64,000 nt of DNA from the NCBI RefSeq assembly GCF_006363895.1, contig NZ_CP040953.1; one strand, given 5' to 3'. The position numbers and the translations under genes are program-made. Source of the stretch: Methylopumilus universalis. GTDB lineage: Bacteria > Pseudomonadota > Gammaproteobacteria > Burkholderiales > Methylophilaceae. This document shows positions 55,977 through 64,000 of the stretch, in pieces (the first letter of the stretch is position 1; the number at the start of each line of letters is the position of its first letter). The notes below the pieces were generated by a model. That model ran no database searches. It had not been told where the DNA came from and saw only the letters and a list, made by a program, of their open reading frames with translations.

Positions 55977-56459
55977 ATGCGTCTTACCACTAAAGGTCGT
56001 TTTGCAGTGACTGCTATTTTAGATCTCGCCCTGAACGAGACAGAAAAGCCTGTGACCTTAGCTGACATCAGCGATCGACAAGCGATCTCTTTATCCTACC
56101 TCGAACAACTTTTTAGTCGTATGCGTCGTGGAGGCATTGTAAAAAGTATACGTGGGCCTGGTGGTGGGTATCACCTAGCTAAAAAACATCAAGAAATTAC
56201 TGTGAAAGATATCATTACAGCGGTCGATGAAGAAATTGATGCAACGCAGTGCTCCGGTAAAGAGAATTGTCATGATGGTGGTCGTTGTATTACCCATGAT
56301 CTTTGGGTGTCCATCAATCATAAAATCTTAGACTATCTTGAGAGTTTAACTTTAGCGCACTTAGTTGAGGCGCAATCTAAAGATAGCAAGAATCGTGAGA
56401 GTGCGATTTTTTTCTTAAACGATAAACTCAGTCAAGGAAATTTAGCGAAAGCTGTTTAA
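55977..56459 (+). CDS. iscR: Fe-S cluster regulator IscR
   Basis: Rrf2-family repressor that carries a [2Fe-2S] cluster and controls Fe-S assembly genes. The N-terminal winged helix (MRLTTKGRFAVTAILDLAL, LSYLEQLFSRMRRGGIVKS) is followed by the three cluster cysteines in CSGKENCHDGGRC (C-x5-C-x5-C) plus the nearby conserved His. The 160 residues match E. coli (162). AAAGGA precedes the ATG. First gene of the isc operon. Confidence 0.96.
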   Translation: MRLTTKGRFAVTAILDLALNETEKPVTLADISDRQAISLSYLEQLFSRMRRGGIVKSIRGPGGGYHLAKKHQEITVKDIITAVDEEIDATQCSGKENCHDGGRCITHDLWVSINHKILDYLESLTLAHLVEAQSKDSKNRESAIFFLNDKLSQGNLAKAV

Positions 56460-56467
56460 TAAACATC

Positions 56468-57613
56468 ATGCAAAAAGTTTATTTCGACCATAACGCAACA
56501 ACAGCCATAGATAAAAAAGTCTTAGGCGTCATGATGCCTTATATGGAAATGCAACAAGGCAATCCTACAAGTCAGCACAGCTTTGGTAGGCATACCAGAA
56601 CCGCGATTGAAGAAGCGCGTGAACAAGTAGCACTTGCTATTCATGCACACCCGTCTGAAGTGATCTTCACATCGGGAGGCACTGAAGCAAATAATATGAT
56701 CGTGCATGGTGCTGCTATCAAGTATAGAGAAAGTACATTAGTAAGAAGTAATATTGAACACCCGTGTGTCGCTCGCCCAATGGAGGCGATGAAGCATCAA
56801 GGTTGGCAACAAGCGTTATTAAATGTTAGTGACGATGGTGTGGTCAGAAAAGAAACATATAAAAATATTTCAGCTGAGAATGTCAGCCTCGTATCGGTCA
56901 TGTTAGCGAATAATGAAACAGGCGCTTTACAAGACATGGTACTCCTGCATGATTTTGCAAAAGAAAAAAAAGCACTGTCACATACAGATGCAGTGCAAGC
57001 GTTCGGAAAAATAGATGTGCGCTTTGATGAGCTTCATATCGATGCTATGACACTTTCAAGTCATAAAATATATGGCCCACAAGGTGTAGGTGCATTAGTC
57101 TTAAATAAACGTAGCGATATCGAACCTTTGATCTACGGTGGCGGGCAAGAAAAGAATTTACGAAGTGGCACTGAAAATATTGCGGCGATTGTAGGATTCG
57201 GTAAAGCTTGTGAACTCATTTCAGAATCTATGAAGGTGACTTCAACGCATACACGTGAACTTCAAAAAATTCTTGAAGTCCATTTAAAAGACTTAGGTGC
57301 TGTAATTTTTTCTGAAAAAGTTGCGCGTTTAAATAACACGACATTTTTTGCTTTTAAAGATATCGAAGGATCGACACTTCTTACCGCTCTGGATAAAAAA
57401 GGCTTTGCCATTGCAAGTGGCTCTGCATGTTCAAGTGTCAATAAAGAGCCGAGTCATGTGTTACTTGCGATGGGTATTGATGAAGATCTAGCGCGTGGCG
57501 CATTGCGCATTAGTTTCGGACAAAAAAATTCAGTGACTGAAGTCAAAGACTTTATAGAAGTATTAAAAAAAGAATTGCAAACCTTAAAACAACTTACAGC
57601 GATAGCGGCATAA
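56468..57613 (+). CDS. Second cysteine desulfurase, NifS-like
   Basis: PLP-dependent class V aminotransferase-fold enzyme that takes sulfur from cysteine. VYFDHNATTAIDKKV opens the protein, the PLP-binding Lys is in LSSHKIYGPQGVGAL, and the catalytic Cys is in ASGSACSSVNKEPS, so it is expected to be active. At 381 residues it is shorter than, and clearly different from, the IscS encoded 3 bp downstream. It lacks the IscS C-terminal tail that binds IscU. Placed between iscR and iscS; it may supply sulfur to another acceptor or assist IscS. Confidence 0.92.
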   Translation: MQKVYFDHNATTAIDKKVLGVMMPYMEMQQGNPTSQHSFGRHTRTAIEEAREQVALAIHAHPSEVIFTSGGTEANNMIVHGAAIKYRESTLVRSNIEHPCVARPMEAMKHQGWQQALLNVSDDGVVRKETYKNISAENVSLVSVMLANNETGALQDMVLLHDFAKEKKALSHTDAVQAFGKIDVRFDELHIDAMTLSSHKIYGPQGVGALVLNKRSDIEPLIYGGGQEKNLRSGTENIAAIVGFGKACELISESMKVTSTHTRELQKILEVHLKDLGAVIFSEKVARLNNTTFFAFKDIEGSTLLTALDKKGFAIASGSACSSVNKEPSHVLLAMGIDEDLARGALRISFGQKNSVTEVKDFIEVLKKELQTLKQLTAIAA

Positions 57614-57616
57614 CAT

Positions 57617-58840
57617 ATGACAAAAGACTTAGCACGTAAACCGATTTATCTAGATTACTCGTCGACGACGCCGATCGATCCGCGTGTTGCTGAAAAAATG
57701 ATTCCATTCATTACAGAACATTTTGGCAATCCGGCATCAAGAAGCCATAGCTTCGGCTGGACAGCAGAAGAAGCTGTTGAAGAAGCGCGCGATGAAGTAG
57801 CTAAACTTGTCAATGCGGATCCTCGAGAAATTGTATGGACATCGGGTGCGACTGAATCGAATAACTTAGCTATCAAAGGTGCGAGCCATTTTTATAGCAC
57901 TAAGGGTAAACATATTTTAACTGTCGCCACTGAACATAAGGCAGTGATCGATGCAGTGCGCGAACTTGAGCGTGAAGGATACACGGCCACCTATTTAGAA
58001 CCTGAGCCAAATGGCATGGTCGATTTAGAAAAATTTAAAAAAGCGATTCGTCCTGATACAGTGCTCGCGTCAGTGATGATTGTGAATAATGAGATTGGCG
58101 TCATTCAAGATATTGAAGCGCTTGGCAATATCTGTCGCGAACATAATGTCATCTTTCACGTTGATGCTGCGCAAGCAACTGGAAAAGTGGATATTGATTT
58201 AGAAAAACTGCCCGTCGACCTTATGAGTTTTTCTGCACACAAAACTTACGGCCCTAAAGGCATTGGCGCGCTCTACGTGAGACGTAAACCACGTATTCGT
58301 ATTGAGGCACAAATGCATGGAGGTGGTCATGAGCGCGGTATGCGTTCAGGCACGTTAGCTACCCACCAAATTGTAGGCATGGGTGAAGCTTTTAGAATTG
58401 CGCGCATTGAAATGCAATTAGAAAATGAATGGATCAGAAAATTACGCGATAAATTATTACATGGCCTTCAAGATATGGAAGAAGTCTATGTGAATGGTGA
58501 TTTGAAACATCGTATTCCACATAACCTTAATATCAGCTTCAACTATGTGGAAGGTGAGTCGCTCATTATGGCGGTAAAAGATATTGCGGTCTCCAGTGGA
58601 TCTGCTTGTACATCCGCGAGTTTAGAGCCAAGTTATGTATTACGTGCTTTAGGTCGCTCGGATGAATTAGCACACAGCTCCATTCGTTTTTCTATTGGAC
58701 GATTTACGACAGAAGCTGATGTAGATTTTACGATTCAATTACTTAAAGAAAAGATTCAAAAACTCAGAGAACTCTCACCATTGTGGGATATGTTTAAAGA
58801 AGGTATTGATATTAGTAAAGTTGAGTGGGCTGCCCACTAA
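57617..58840 (+). CDS. iscS: Cysteine desulfurase IscS
   Basis: Provides sulfur for Fe-S clusters and for tRNA thiolation. PIYLDYSSTTPIDPRV at the N-terminus, PLP-Lys in FSAHKTYGPKGIGAL, and the mobile-loop Cys in SSGSACTSASLEPSYVLRALG. It ends with the IscS C-terminal pattern ISKVEWAAH that contacts IscU. The 407 residues match E. coli IscS (404). iscU follows after 18 bp. Confidence 0.97.
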   Translation: MTKDLARKPIYLDYSSTTPIDPRVAEKMIPFITEHFGNPASRSHSFGWTAEEAVEEARDEVAKLVNADPREIVWTSGATESNNLAIKGASHFYSTKGKHILTVATEHKAVIDAVRELEREGYTATYLEPEPNGMVDLEKFKKAIRPDTVLASVMIVNNEIGVIQDIEALGNICREHNVIFHVDAAQATGKVDIDLEKLPVDLMSFSAHKTYGPKGIGALYVRRKPRIRIEAQMHGGGHERGMRSGTLATHQIVGMGEAFRIARIEMQLENEWIRKLRDKLLHGLQDMEEVYVNGDLKHRIPHNLNISFNYVEGESLIMAVKDIAVSSGSACTSASLEPSYVLRALGRSDELAHSSIRFSIGRFTTEADVDFTIQLLKEKIQKLRELSPLWDMFKEGIDISKVEWAAH

Positions 58841-58858
58841 AATTTTAAAAGGATATAT

Positions 58859-59248
58859 ATGGCTTACAGCGATAAAGTATTAGACCACTACGAAAACCCA
58901 AGAAATGTGGGCACACTTGATAAAGATGACCCGCATGTAGGGACTGGCATGGTGGGTGCACCTGCCTGTGGCGACGTCATGAAATTACAAATTAAAGTGA
59001 GTGATGATGGCGTCATTGAAGATGCAAAATTTAAAACTTATGGCTGCGGATCTGCGATCGCTTCGAGTTCGCTTGTTACTGAGTGGCTCAAAGGTAAAAC
59101 ATTGGATCAAGCCTCTGAAATTAAAAACTCAGCGATTGCCGAAGAGTTAGCGCTACCTCCTGTCAAAATTCATTGCTCAGTCTTGGCAGAGGATGCCATT
59201 AAATCTGCGATTGCTGACTTAAAGAGCAAGCAAGGTAAATTAAATTAA
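58859..59248 (+). CDS. iscU: Fe-S cluster scaffold IscU
   Basis: Scaffold on which the [2Fe-2S] cluster is built from IscS sulfur. The three ligand cysteines appear in GAPACGDVM, YGCGSAIASSS and IHCSVLAEDAI. The HscA-binding LPPVK motif is present just before the third cysteine. The 129 residues match E. coli (128). A ribosome site (AAAGGA) precedes the ATG; iscA begins 1 bp after its stop. Confidence 0.98.
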   Translation: MAYSDKVLDHYENPRNVGTLDKDDPHVGTGMVGAPACGDVMKLQIKVSDDGVIEDAKFKTYGCGSAIASSSLVTEWLKGKTLDQASEIKNSAIAEELALPPVKIHCSVLAEDAIKSAIADLKSKQGKLN

Positions 59249-59249
59249 G

Positions 59250-59573
59250 ATGGCGATTTCGTTAACACATAAAGCTGCAGAGCGCGTTGAAAAATATCTC
59301 AAGAATCGAGGTAAGGGTTTAGGGCTTCGACTTGGTGTTAAGACAACGGGCTGCTCTGGTATGGCATACACGCTAGAGTTTGTCGATGAAGCTTTACCTG
59401 AAGATCAAGTCTTTGAGAGTCATGGCATAAAGATCATGATAGATCCAAAAAGTTTGGTCTACATTGATGGAACGGAGCTTGATTTCGAAAAAGAAGGTTT
59501 AAATGAAGGCTTTAAATTCAATAACCCTAACGTCAAAGCAGAATGTGGCTGTGGTGAAAGCTTTACAGTGTGA
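59250..59573 (+). CDS. iscA: A-type Fe-S carrier IscA
   Basis: A-type carrier that accepts and delivers clusters to apo-proteins. The three conserved cysteines are in TTGCSGMAYTLEF (Cys35) and the C-terminal ECGCGESF. The 107 residues match E. coli (107). The hscB GTG start overlaps its last codons by 4 bp, so the two are probably translated together. Confidence 0.97.
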   Translation: MAISLTHKAAERVEKYLKNRGKGLGLRLGVKTTGCSGMAYTLEFVDEALPEDQVFESHGIKIMIDPKSLVYIDGTELDFEKEGLNEGFKFNNPNVKAECGCGESFTV

Positions 59574-60082
59574 GCTTAAATTTTTTCACCCTCCTCCAAC
59601 TTCCAGAAACATTTGTTATTGATTTAAAAAAGCTTGATCAAAATTACCAGAGCATCCAAAAAGAAATTCACCCTGACCGTTTTGCATCTCTTGCTGATGA
59701 AGAAAAAAAAGCCTCTATCAAAAAAACAGCAGAAGTGAATGATGCTTATCAGACCTTAAAATCTCCGATTCGACGTGCTGAATATTTACTTCAGTTATAC
59801 GACATAAATATTCATGATGAGAAATATACAGTAGTACCACAAGATTTCTTAATGCAACAGATGGAATGGCGTGAAGAGCTCGAAACACATAAACAAAATA
59901 AAGAAGCACTCGAAAAGTTAGCGAGTGATATTCAAAAAAATAAAAATGAAATTATGAGTCAACTCCCCAAATTTTTTGAAAACAAAAGCAATCTTCATGA
60001 TGCAATCAAGGTAACGCGTGAACTTAATTTCATTGAGAAAATTGAACAGCATATCAATGATGCTTTAATCGAAATTATTTAA
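59570..60082 (+). CDS. hscB: Co-chaperone HscB (Hsc20)
   Basis: J-domain co-chaperone that brings IscU to HscA and stimulates its ATPase. The J domain occupies about residues 1-75, with the HPD triad in KEIHPDRFASL; the C-terminal helical domain (about 85-170) binds IscU. The 170 residues match E. coli (171). The start is GTG at 59570, overlapping the iscA stop (GTGA), which explains the lack of a separate ribosome site. hscA follows 4 bp later. Confidence 0.95.
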   Translation: MSLNFFTLLQLPETFVIDLKKLDQNYQSIQKEIHPDRFASLADEEKKASIKKTAEVNDAYQTLKSPIRRAEYLLQLYDINIHDEKYTVVPQDFLMQQMEWREELETHKQNKEALEKLASDIQKNKNEIMSQLPKFFENKSNLHDAIKVTRELNFIEKIEQHINDALIEII

Positions 60083-60086
60083 AAAT

Positions 60087-61952
60087 ATGGCACTCCTTCA
60101 AATCGCAGAACCTGGACAAAGTACATTGCCCCACCAGCACAAGCTCGCAGTGGGTATTGATTTGGGCACGACGAATTCTCTTGTAGCAAGCGTTCAAAGT
60201 GGGCTTCCTACAATCTTAAAGGATATGGATGAGCATAAACTCGTTCCTTCGATCGTCTATTACGGTAAAAATGAAACTAAAGTAGGTCAGGAAGCATTGC
60301 CCTATTTATCCACTGACGCTAAAAATACCATCGTGTCAGTGAAACGCTTTATGGGTCACGCGCTCTCTGATATTCAGTCCCGAGAATCTCTCCCTTATGA
60401 ATTTAATGGAGCGAGTGCTGATATTCAAATTAAAACTACCCAAGGATATAAACATCCTATTGAAATTTCATCTGATATCTTAAAAAAATTAAAAGATACA
60501 GCTGAAGTTTCTTTATGTGGTGAAATCACAGGCGCGGTCATTACGGTCCCCGCCTATTTTGATGATGCTCAGCGGCAGGCCACAAAAGATGCTGCAAAAT
60601 TAGCAGGGCTCAATGTATTAAGACTCATTAATGAACCTACAGCAGCAGCGGTTGCATATGGTCTCGATCAGAAAAAGGAAGGTACCTTCGTTATTTATGA
60701 TTTAGGGGGTGGAACATTTGATGTCTCTATATTAAAACTTCATAAGGGTGTTTTTGAAGTCCTAGCTACGAATGGTCATCCTCATTTAGGTGGTGATGAT
60801 TTTGATCAAGCGATAGCCGAGATGATAAGACAAGAGAATCAACTCGATCAGCTTTCTTATGAAGATAAGCGCTCTTTAATCACACATGCTAAAACATTGA
60901 AAGAAAAGCTCACGGAGAGTTCATCTGCTAAAACAATCATCAAGTTTTCAAGTGGTAAGGAAATTATATTCTCACTAGATCGAGATACTTTCTTTAAAGC
61001 CACACATGATCTTGTACAAAAAACAATTCAGCCTATCCGTCGCGCTTTAAGTGACGCTAAATTATCCATAGACTCGATTGATGGCGTTGTGATGGTCGGA
61101 GGGGCTACACGCATGCCTCACATACAATCCGAAATTAAAAATTTCTTTAAGAAGGATTTACTTAACGACCTCAACCCAGATGAAGTGGTAGCGCTAGGTG
61201 CTGCAAGACAAGCGCATACACTAGCTGGCAATAAATCAGATCAGGATTTACTTCTTCTTGATGTGACCCCTTTATCTTTGGGCATTGAAACTATGGGTGG
61301 TTTAGTTGAAAAGATTATCCACAGAAATTCCACCATACCGATTGCTAAAGCACAAGAATTTACGACATATAAAGATGGACAGACAGCCATGTCGATCCAC
61401 GTATTACAAGGAGAGCGTGAGCGTGTATCTGATTGCAGATCGCTTGCCAACTTTACCCTAACAGGTATTCCGCCTATGGTTGCGGGTGCTGCAAAAATTC
61501 GCGTGACTTTTCAGATAGATGCAGATGGGCTGCTATCGGTATCAGCGTCCGAGCTATCTACAAATAAAGAAACAACCATGACTGTCAAGCCTTCATACGG
61601 CTTATCTGAAGAGAAAATTACAAGCATGCTAAAACAATCATTTGAAAAGGCTAGTGAAGATAAAGAAATTCGTGCACTCGGTGAGGCTAAAATTGAGGGA
61701 GAACAAATTATCACCGCAGTTCAAAATGCATTAGATAAAAATGGTAGTCAATTATTATCAGATGATGAAATCAAGAAAATTGAATCTGCAATGCTTTTAC
61801 TTTCATCTTCACTTCAACTCGATGATCCTGATTTAATTATCAGTCATACAAAGAATTTAAATGCGCTCACAGAATCTTTCGCAGCAATGCTCATGGATGA
61901 ATCCGTAGATAAAGCTCTTAAAGGTCAGTCAATAGATAAGGTAAACTTGTAA
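60087..61952 (+). CDS. hscA: Fe-S assembly chaperone HscA (Hsc66)
   Basis: Specialised Hsp70 that acts on the LPPVK motif of IscU to release clusters. The ATPase domain shows VGIDLGTTNSLVAS, GAVITVPAYFDDAQRQATKDAA, FVIYDLGGGTFDVS and VVMVGGATRMP. The substrate domain begins after LLLLDVTPLSLGIET and carries a short lid. As expected for HscA it lacks the DnaK C-terminal EEVD-like tail. The 621 residues match E. coli HscA (616). Confidence 0.97.
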   Translation: MALLQIAEPGQSTLPHQHKLAVGIDLGTTNSLVASVQSGLPTILKDMDEHKLVPSIVYYGKNETKVGQEALPYLSTDAKNTIVSVKRFMGHALSDIQSRESLPYEFNGASADIQIKTTQGYKHPIEISSDILKKLKDTAEVSLCGEITGAVITVPAYFDDAQRQATKDAAKLAGLNVLRLINEPTAAAVAYGLDQKKEGTFVIYDLGGGTFDVSILKLHKGVFEVLATNGHPHLGGDDFDQAIAEMIRQENQLDQLSYEDKRSLITHAKTLKEKLTESSSAKTIIKFSSGKEIIFSLDRDTFFKATHDLVQKTIQPIRRALSDAKLSIDSIDGVVMVGGATRMPHIQSEIKNFFKKDLLNDLNPDEVVALGAARQAHTLAGNKSDQDLLLLDVTPLSLGIETMGGLVEKIIHRNSTIPIAKAQEFTTYKDGQTAMSIHVLQGERERVSDCRSLANFTLTGIPPMVAGAAKIRVTFQIDADGLLSVSASELSTNKETTMTVKPSYGLSEEKITSMLKQSFEKASEDKEIRALGEAKIEGEQIITAVQNALDKNGSQLLSDDEIKKIESAMLLLSSSLQLDDPDLIISHTKNLNALTESFAAMLMDESVDKALKGQSIDKVNL

Positions 61953-61953
61953 T

Positions 61954-62289
61954 ATGCCAAAAATTATTATTTTGCCTCATTTTGAAATTTGCCCTAACGG
62001 TGACGTGATTGACGCTAAACCAGGACTTTCTATTTGTGAAAATTTACTGCAAAACCATATTGACATAGAGCATGCTTGTGATCAGGTATGTGCTTGTACA
62101 ACCTGCCACGTGATTGTGCGGGAGGGTTTTGATACATTAAATCAAGCGGATGATTTAGAAGAAGATCTTCTTGATAAAGCGTGGGGATTAGAACCTAAAT
62201 CCAGACTTTCCTGTCAGGCGATAGTTGATCAGCACGACCTCACCATTGAAATTCCTCGTTACACTATCAACATGGCAAAAGAAGGTTAG
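61954..62289 (+). CDS. fdx: ISC-type [2Fe-2S] ferredoxin
   Basis: Adrenodoxin-like ferredoxin that supplies electrons for Fe-S cluster assembly. The cluster cysteines are Cys42, Cys48 and Cys51 in HACDQVCACTTC, and Cys87-type in RLSCQAI, in the E. coli Fdx spacing. The 111 residues match (E. coli 111). It starts 1 bp after hscA and ends the operon; no iscX follows. Its stop overlaps the convergent ppk1 stop by 4 bases. Confidence 0.97.
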   Translation: MPKIIILPHFEICPNGDVIDAKPGLSICENLLQNHIDIEHACDQVCACTTCHVIVREGFDTLNQADDLEEDLLDKAWGLEPKSRLSCQAIVDQHDLTIEIPRYTINMAKEG

Positions 62290-64000
62290 GTTTTAACTTT
62301 TCTTTTTGCCGGTTGAGCCGCAACGCTATACTTAAGTAATAAATTCTGCTGGCCTGATAATTTAACGTTTGAAGATGGTATCGATTGTTTGTAAAGTCCA
62401 TCGGCATTCATATTCCAGCTCGAAACATCCTTCAACAATTCATTTAAGCCTTCATTAATTACTTTTTGTTTTAATTCAGGATCGAGTATAGGAAATGCCA
62501 CTTCAATTCTTCGAAATAAGTTGCGATCCATCCAGTCAGCCGAAGATAAATAAACTTCTTCCTTGCCATGCGCATAAAAATAAAAAATACGGTGGTGCTC
62601 TAAAAATTGTCCCACAATAGATCGCACACGAATATTTTCAGAGAGTCCTTTGACTTTGGGTTTAAGTGCACATACACCTCGCACAATCAAATCAATCTTG
62701 ACACCCGCTTGTGATGCTTTATAGAGTTCATTAATGACAGCAGGCTCTAAAAGTGAATTTACCTTGGCAACAATTCTTGCGGGTTTGCCTAACTTTGCTG
62801 CCTTAGCCTCATTTTGGATGTGCTTTACAATCTGATCAAACATCGTGAATGGTGAATGCCATAAAGACTTCAGTTTGATTAAGCGGCTCGTACCTGTAAG
62901 TTGCATAAATATCTTATGTACATCATCACAAATTGATATATTTGATGTCATTAGGCCAAAATCTGTATATAACTTTGCTGTTCTTGGGTGGTAGTTTCCA
63001 GTACCTAAATGTACATAGCGTTTTAAAATGTGCTCTGGTTTTCTCTTTCCTTTTGCCGGCAGTAATTCTTTTCGCACAATCATGATCATCTTGGCGTGAC
63101 ATTTGTGTTTTACCACACCATAAACCACGTGAGCACCGACTTCTTCTAATTTAGCAGCCCATGAAATATTTGTCTCTTCATCAAAGCGAGCCAAAAGTTC
63201 AACAATCACCGTCACCTCTTTACCGTTTTTAGCTGCTTCAATGAGAGCATCCATGACGGGCGATATATTACCTGTTCGATAAATGGTTTGTTTGATGGCT
63301 AGAACATCGGGGTCTTTTGAAGCTGTCTTAAGTAAATTTAAAACGGGCTCAAAACTTTCGTAAGGGTGGTGAAGTAAAATGTCTCTCGTTTTTAGTTCGT
63401 CAAAGATAGTGCCCTTGATGAGAGGTAACTTCGGCGTATGAGCTGGAAACTTTAGATCGGGTCTATTCACAATGTCAGCTACTTGCATCAGTCGCATTAA
63501 ATTTACAGGACCATCAACGCGGTAACAATCCTCAGGATTTAAATCACAAGATTTTCTTAAATATTTAAGGAGATGATCTGGAATATCTGAAGATATCTCG
63601 AGCCTAACCGCATCGCCCAAATGTCTTGTGGATAACTCTCCCTTTAAAGATTCTTTTAAATCGGAAATGTCGTCATCGGATACAAATAAATCTGAATTTC
63701 TTGTGACTCTAAATTGATAACATCCTGTAATTTTCATGCCCGGAAAAAGCTCATGCACAAATGATTGCATAAACGTCGATAAGATCACAATCCCGTATGG
63801 TTTTTGGCTGATACGAGCTGGCATTTGAATGACACGAGGTATTGATCTTGGTGCTTGAACTACTGCTAATTTCGGCGTCCTCCCAAAATCGTCTTTGCCT
63901 TCTAGCGTCACAAAAAAGTTCAAGCTTTTATTAATGACTTTAGGAAAAGGATGTGCGGGATCTAAAACAATAGGCGTAAGTAGTGGGACTAATTCTTTTT
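62286..64000 (-). CDS. ppk: Polyphosphate kinase 1 (N-terminus beyond window)
   Basis: Makes and degrades inorganic polyphosphate from ATP. The frame is open to the right edge, so about 120 N-terminal residues are missing relative to E. coli Ppk (688). The visible part starts in the N/H domains (LTPIVLDPAHPFPKVINKS). The PLD-like catalytic domains have LLHHPYESFEPVL and RYVHLGTGNYHPRTAKLYTDFG (the latter with the phospho-accepting His), and SSADWMDRNLFRRIEVAFP near the end. A TTG at 63923 is only an internal codon. Convergent with fdx. Confidence 0.96.
   Translation of the reverse strand, partial: KELVPLLTPIVLDPAHPFPKVINKSLNFFVTLEGKDDFGRTPKLAVVQAPRSIPRVIQMPARISQKPYGIVILSTFMQSFVHELFPGMKITGCYQFRVTRNSDLFVSDDDISDLKESLKGELSTRHLGDAVRLEISSDIPDHLLKYLRKSCDLNPEDCYRVDGPVNLMRLMQVADIVNRPDLKFPAHTPKLPLIKGTIFDELKTRDILLHHPYESFEPVLNLLKTASKDPDVLAIKQTIYRTGNISPVMDALIEAAKNGKEVTVIVELLARFDEETNISWAAKLEEVGAHVVYGVVKHKCHAKMIMIVRKELLPAKGKRKPEHILKRYVHLGTGNYHPRTAKLYTDFGLMTSNISICDDVHKIFMQLTGTSRLIKLKSLWHSPFTMFDQIVKHIQNEAKAAKLGKPARIVAKVNSLLEPAVINELYKASQAGVKIDLIVRGVCALKPKVKGLSENIRVRSIVGQFLEHHRIFYFYAHGKEEVYLSSADWMDRNLFRRIEVAFPILDPELKQKVINEGLNELLKDVSSWNMNADGLYKQSIPSSNVKLSGQQNLLLKYSVAAQPAKRKVKT

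Overview
The window looks like a core chromosomal segment of a low-GC betaproteobacterium, most probably a member of the Methylophilaceae. This is inferred from the 16S/23S sequence character, the rpoE-rseABC-mucD-lepA-lepB-rnc-era-recO-pdxJ-acpS gene order, and an E3 subunit that carries its own lipoyl domain. I could not run a 16S search to confirm it. Nearly every gene is intact housekeeping. No transposase, integrase, prophage or CRISPR array was seen.

Layout. 1-8132 (minus): dnaE-accA-tilS, then a TonB-dependent receptor cut by the left edge. 8261-8758 (plus): tpx, converging on a minus-strand group (SAM methyltransferase, small secreted protein, hrpA, spermidine-synthase-like protein, RlmL-type methyltransferase; 15765-8763). 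15840-19602: rbgA followed by an AT-rich cluster of three glycosyltransferases, one ending in an (AT)13 tract. 19726-21301: small AT-rich genes of unclear role (a 54-residue membrane peptide, a YkuK/DUF458-like RNase H-fold protein, a 66-residue protein, an adhesin-E-like secreted protein), bounded by tRNA-Arg(CCU). 21462-22916: pepA. 23165-28929: aceE-aceF-lpdA. 28938-30673 (minus): coaX and birA. 30792-32561: glnS.

32634-38293 (minus) is a complete rRNA operon, 16S-tRNA-Ile-tRNA-Ala-23S-5S. An initiator tRNA-fMet sits just upstream of its boxA, and a TTGACA-N18-TATAGT promoter precedes the tRNA, so the tRNA appears to head the operon. Both the boxA elements and the long 16S processing stem can be read directly.

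38318-47007 (minus): htpG, tcdA, and the tightly packed lepA-lepB-rnc-era-recO-pdxJ-acpS chain. 47118-51166 (minus): rpoE-rseA-rseB-rseC-mucD, the envelope-stress regulon core, with a sigma-E type promoter in front of rpoE. 51266-55889: nadB, slyD, suhB (minus), trmJ, cysE. 55977-62289 (plus): an isc iron-sulfur cluster operon, iscR-(second cysteine desulfurase)-iscS-iscU-iscA-hscB-hscA-fdx; cysE just upstream supplies the cysteine pathway. The right edge cuts ppk1 (minus).

I did not find a convincing new multi-gene system. The best candidates for a second look are the tRNA-fMet-led rRNA operon, the AT-rich accessory stretch 16712-21301 (including the 54-residue and YkuK-like genes and the microsatellite), the tandem cysteine desulfurases, and terminators that overlap convergent coding sequence.
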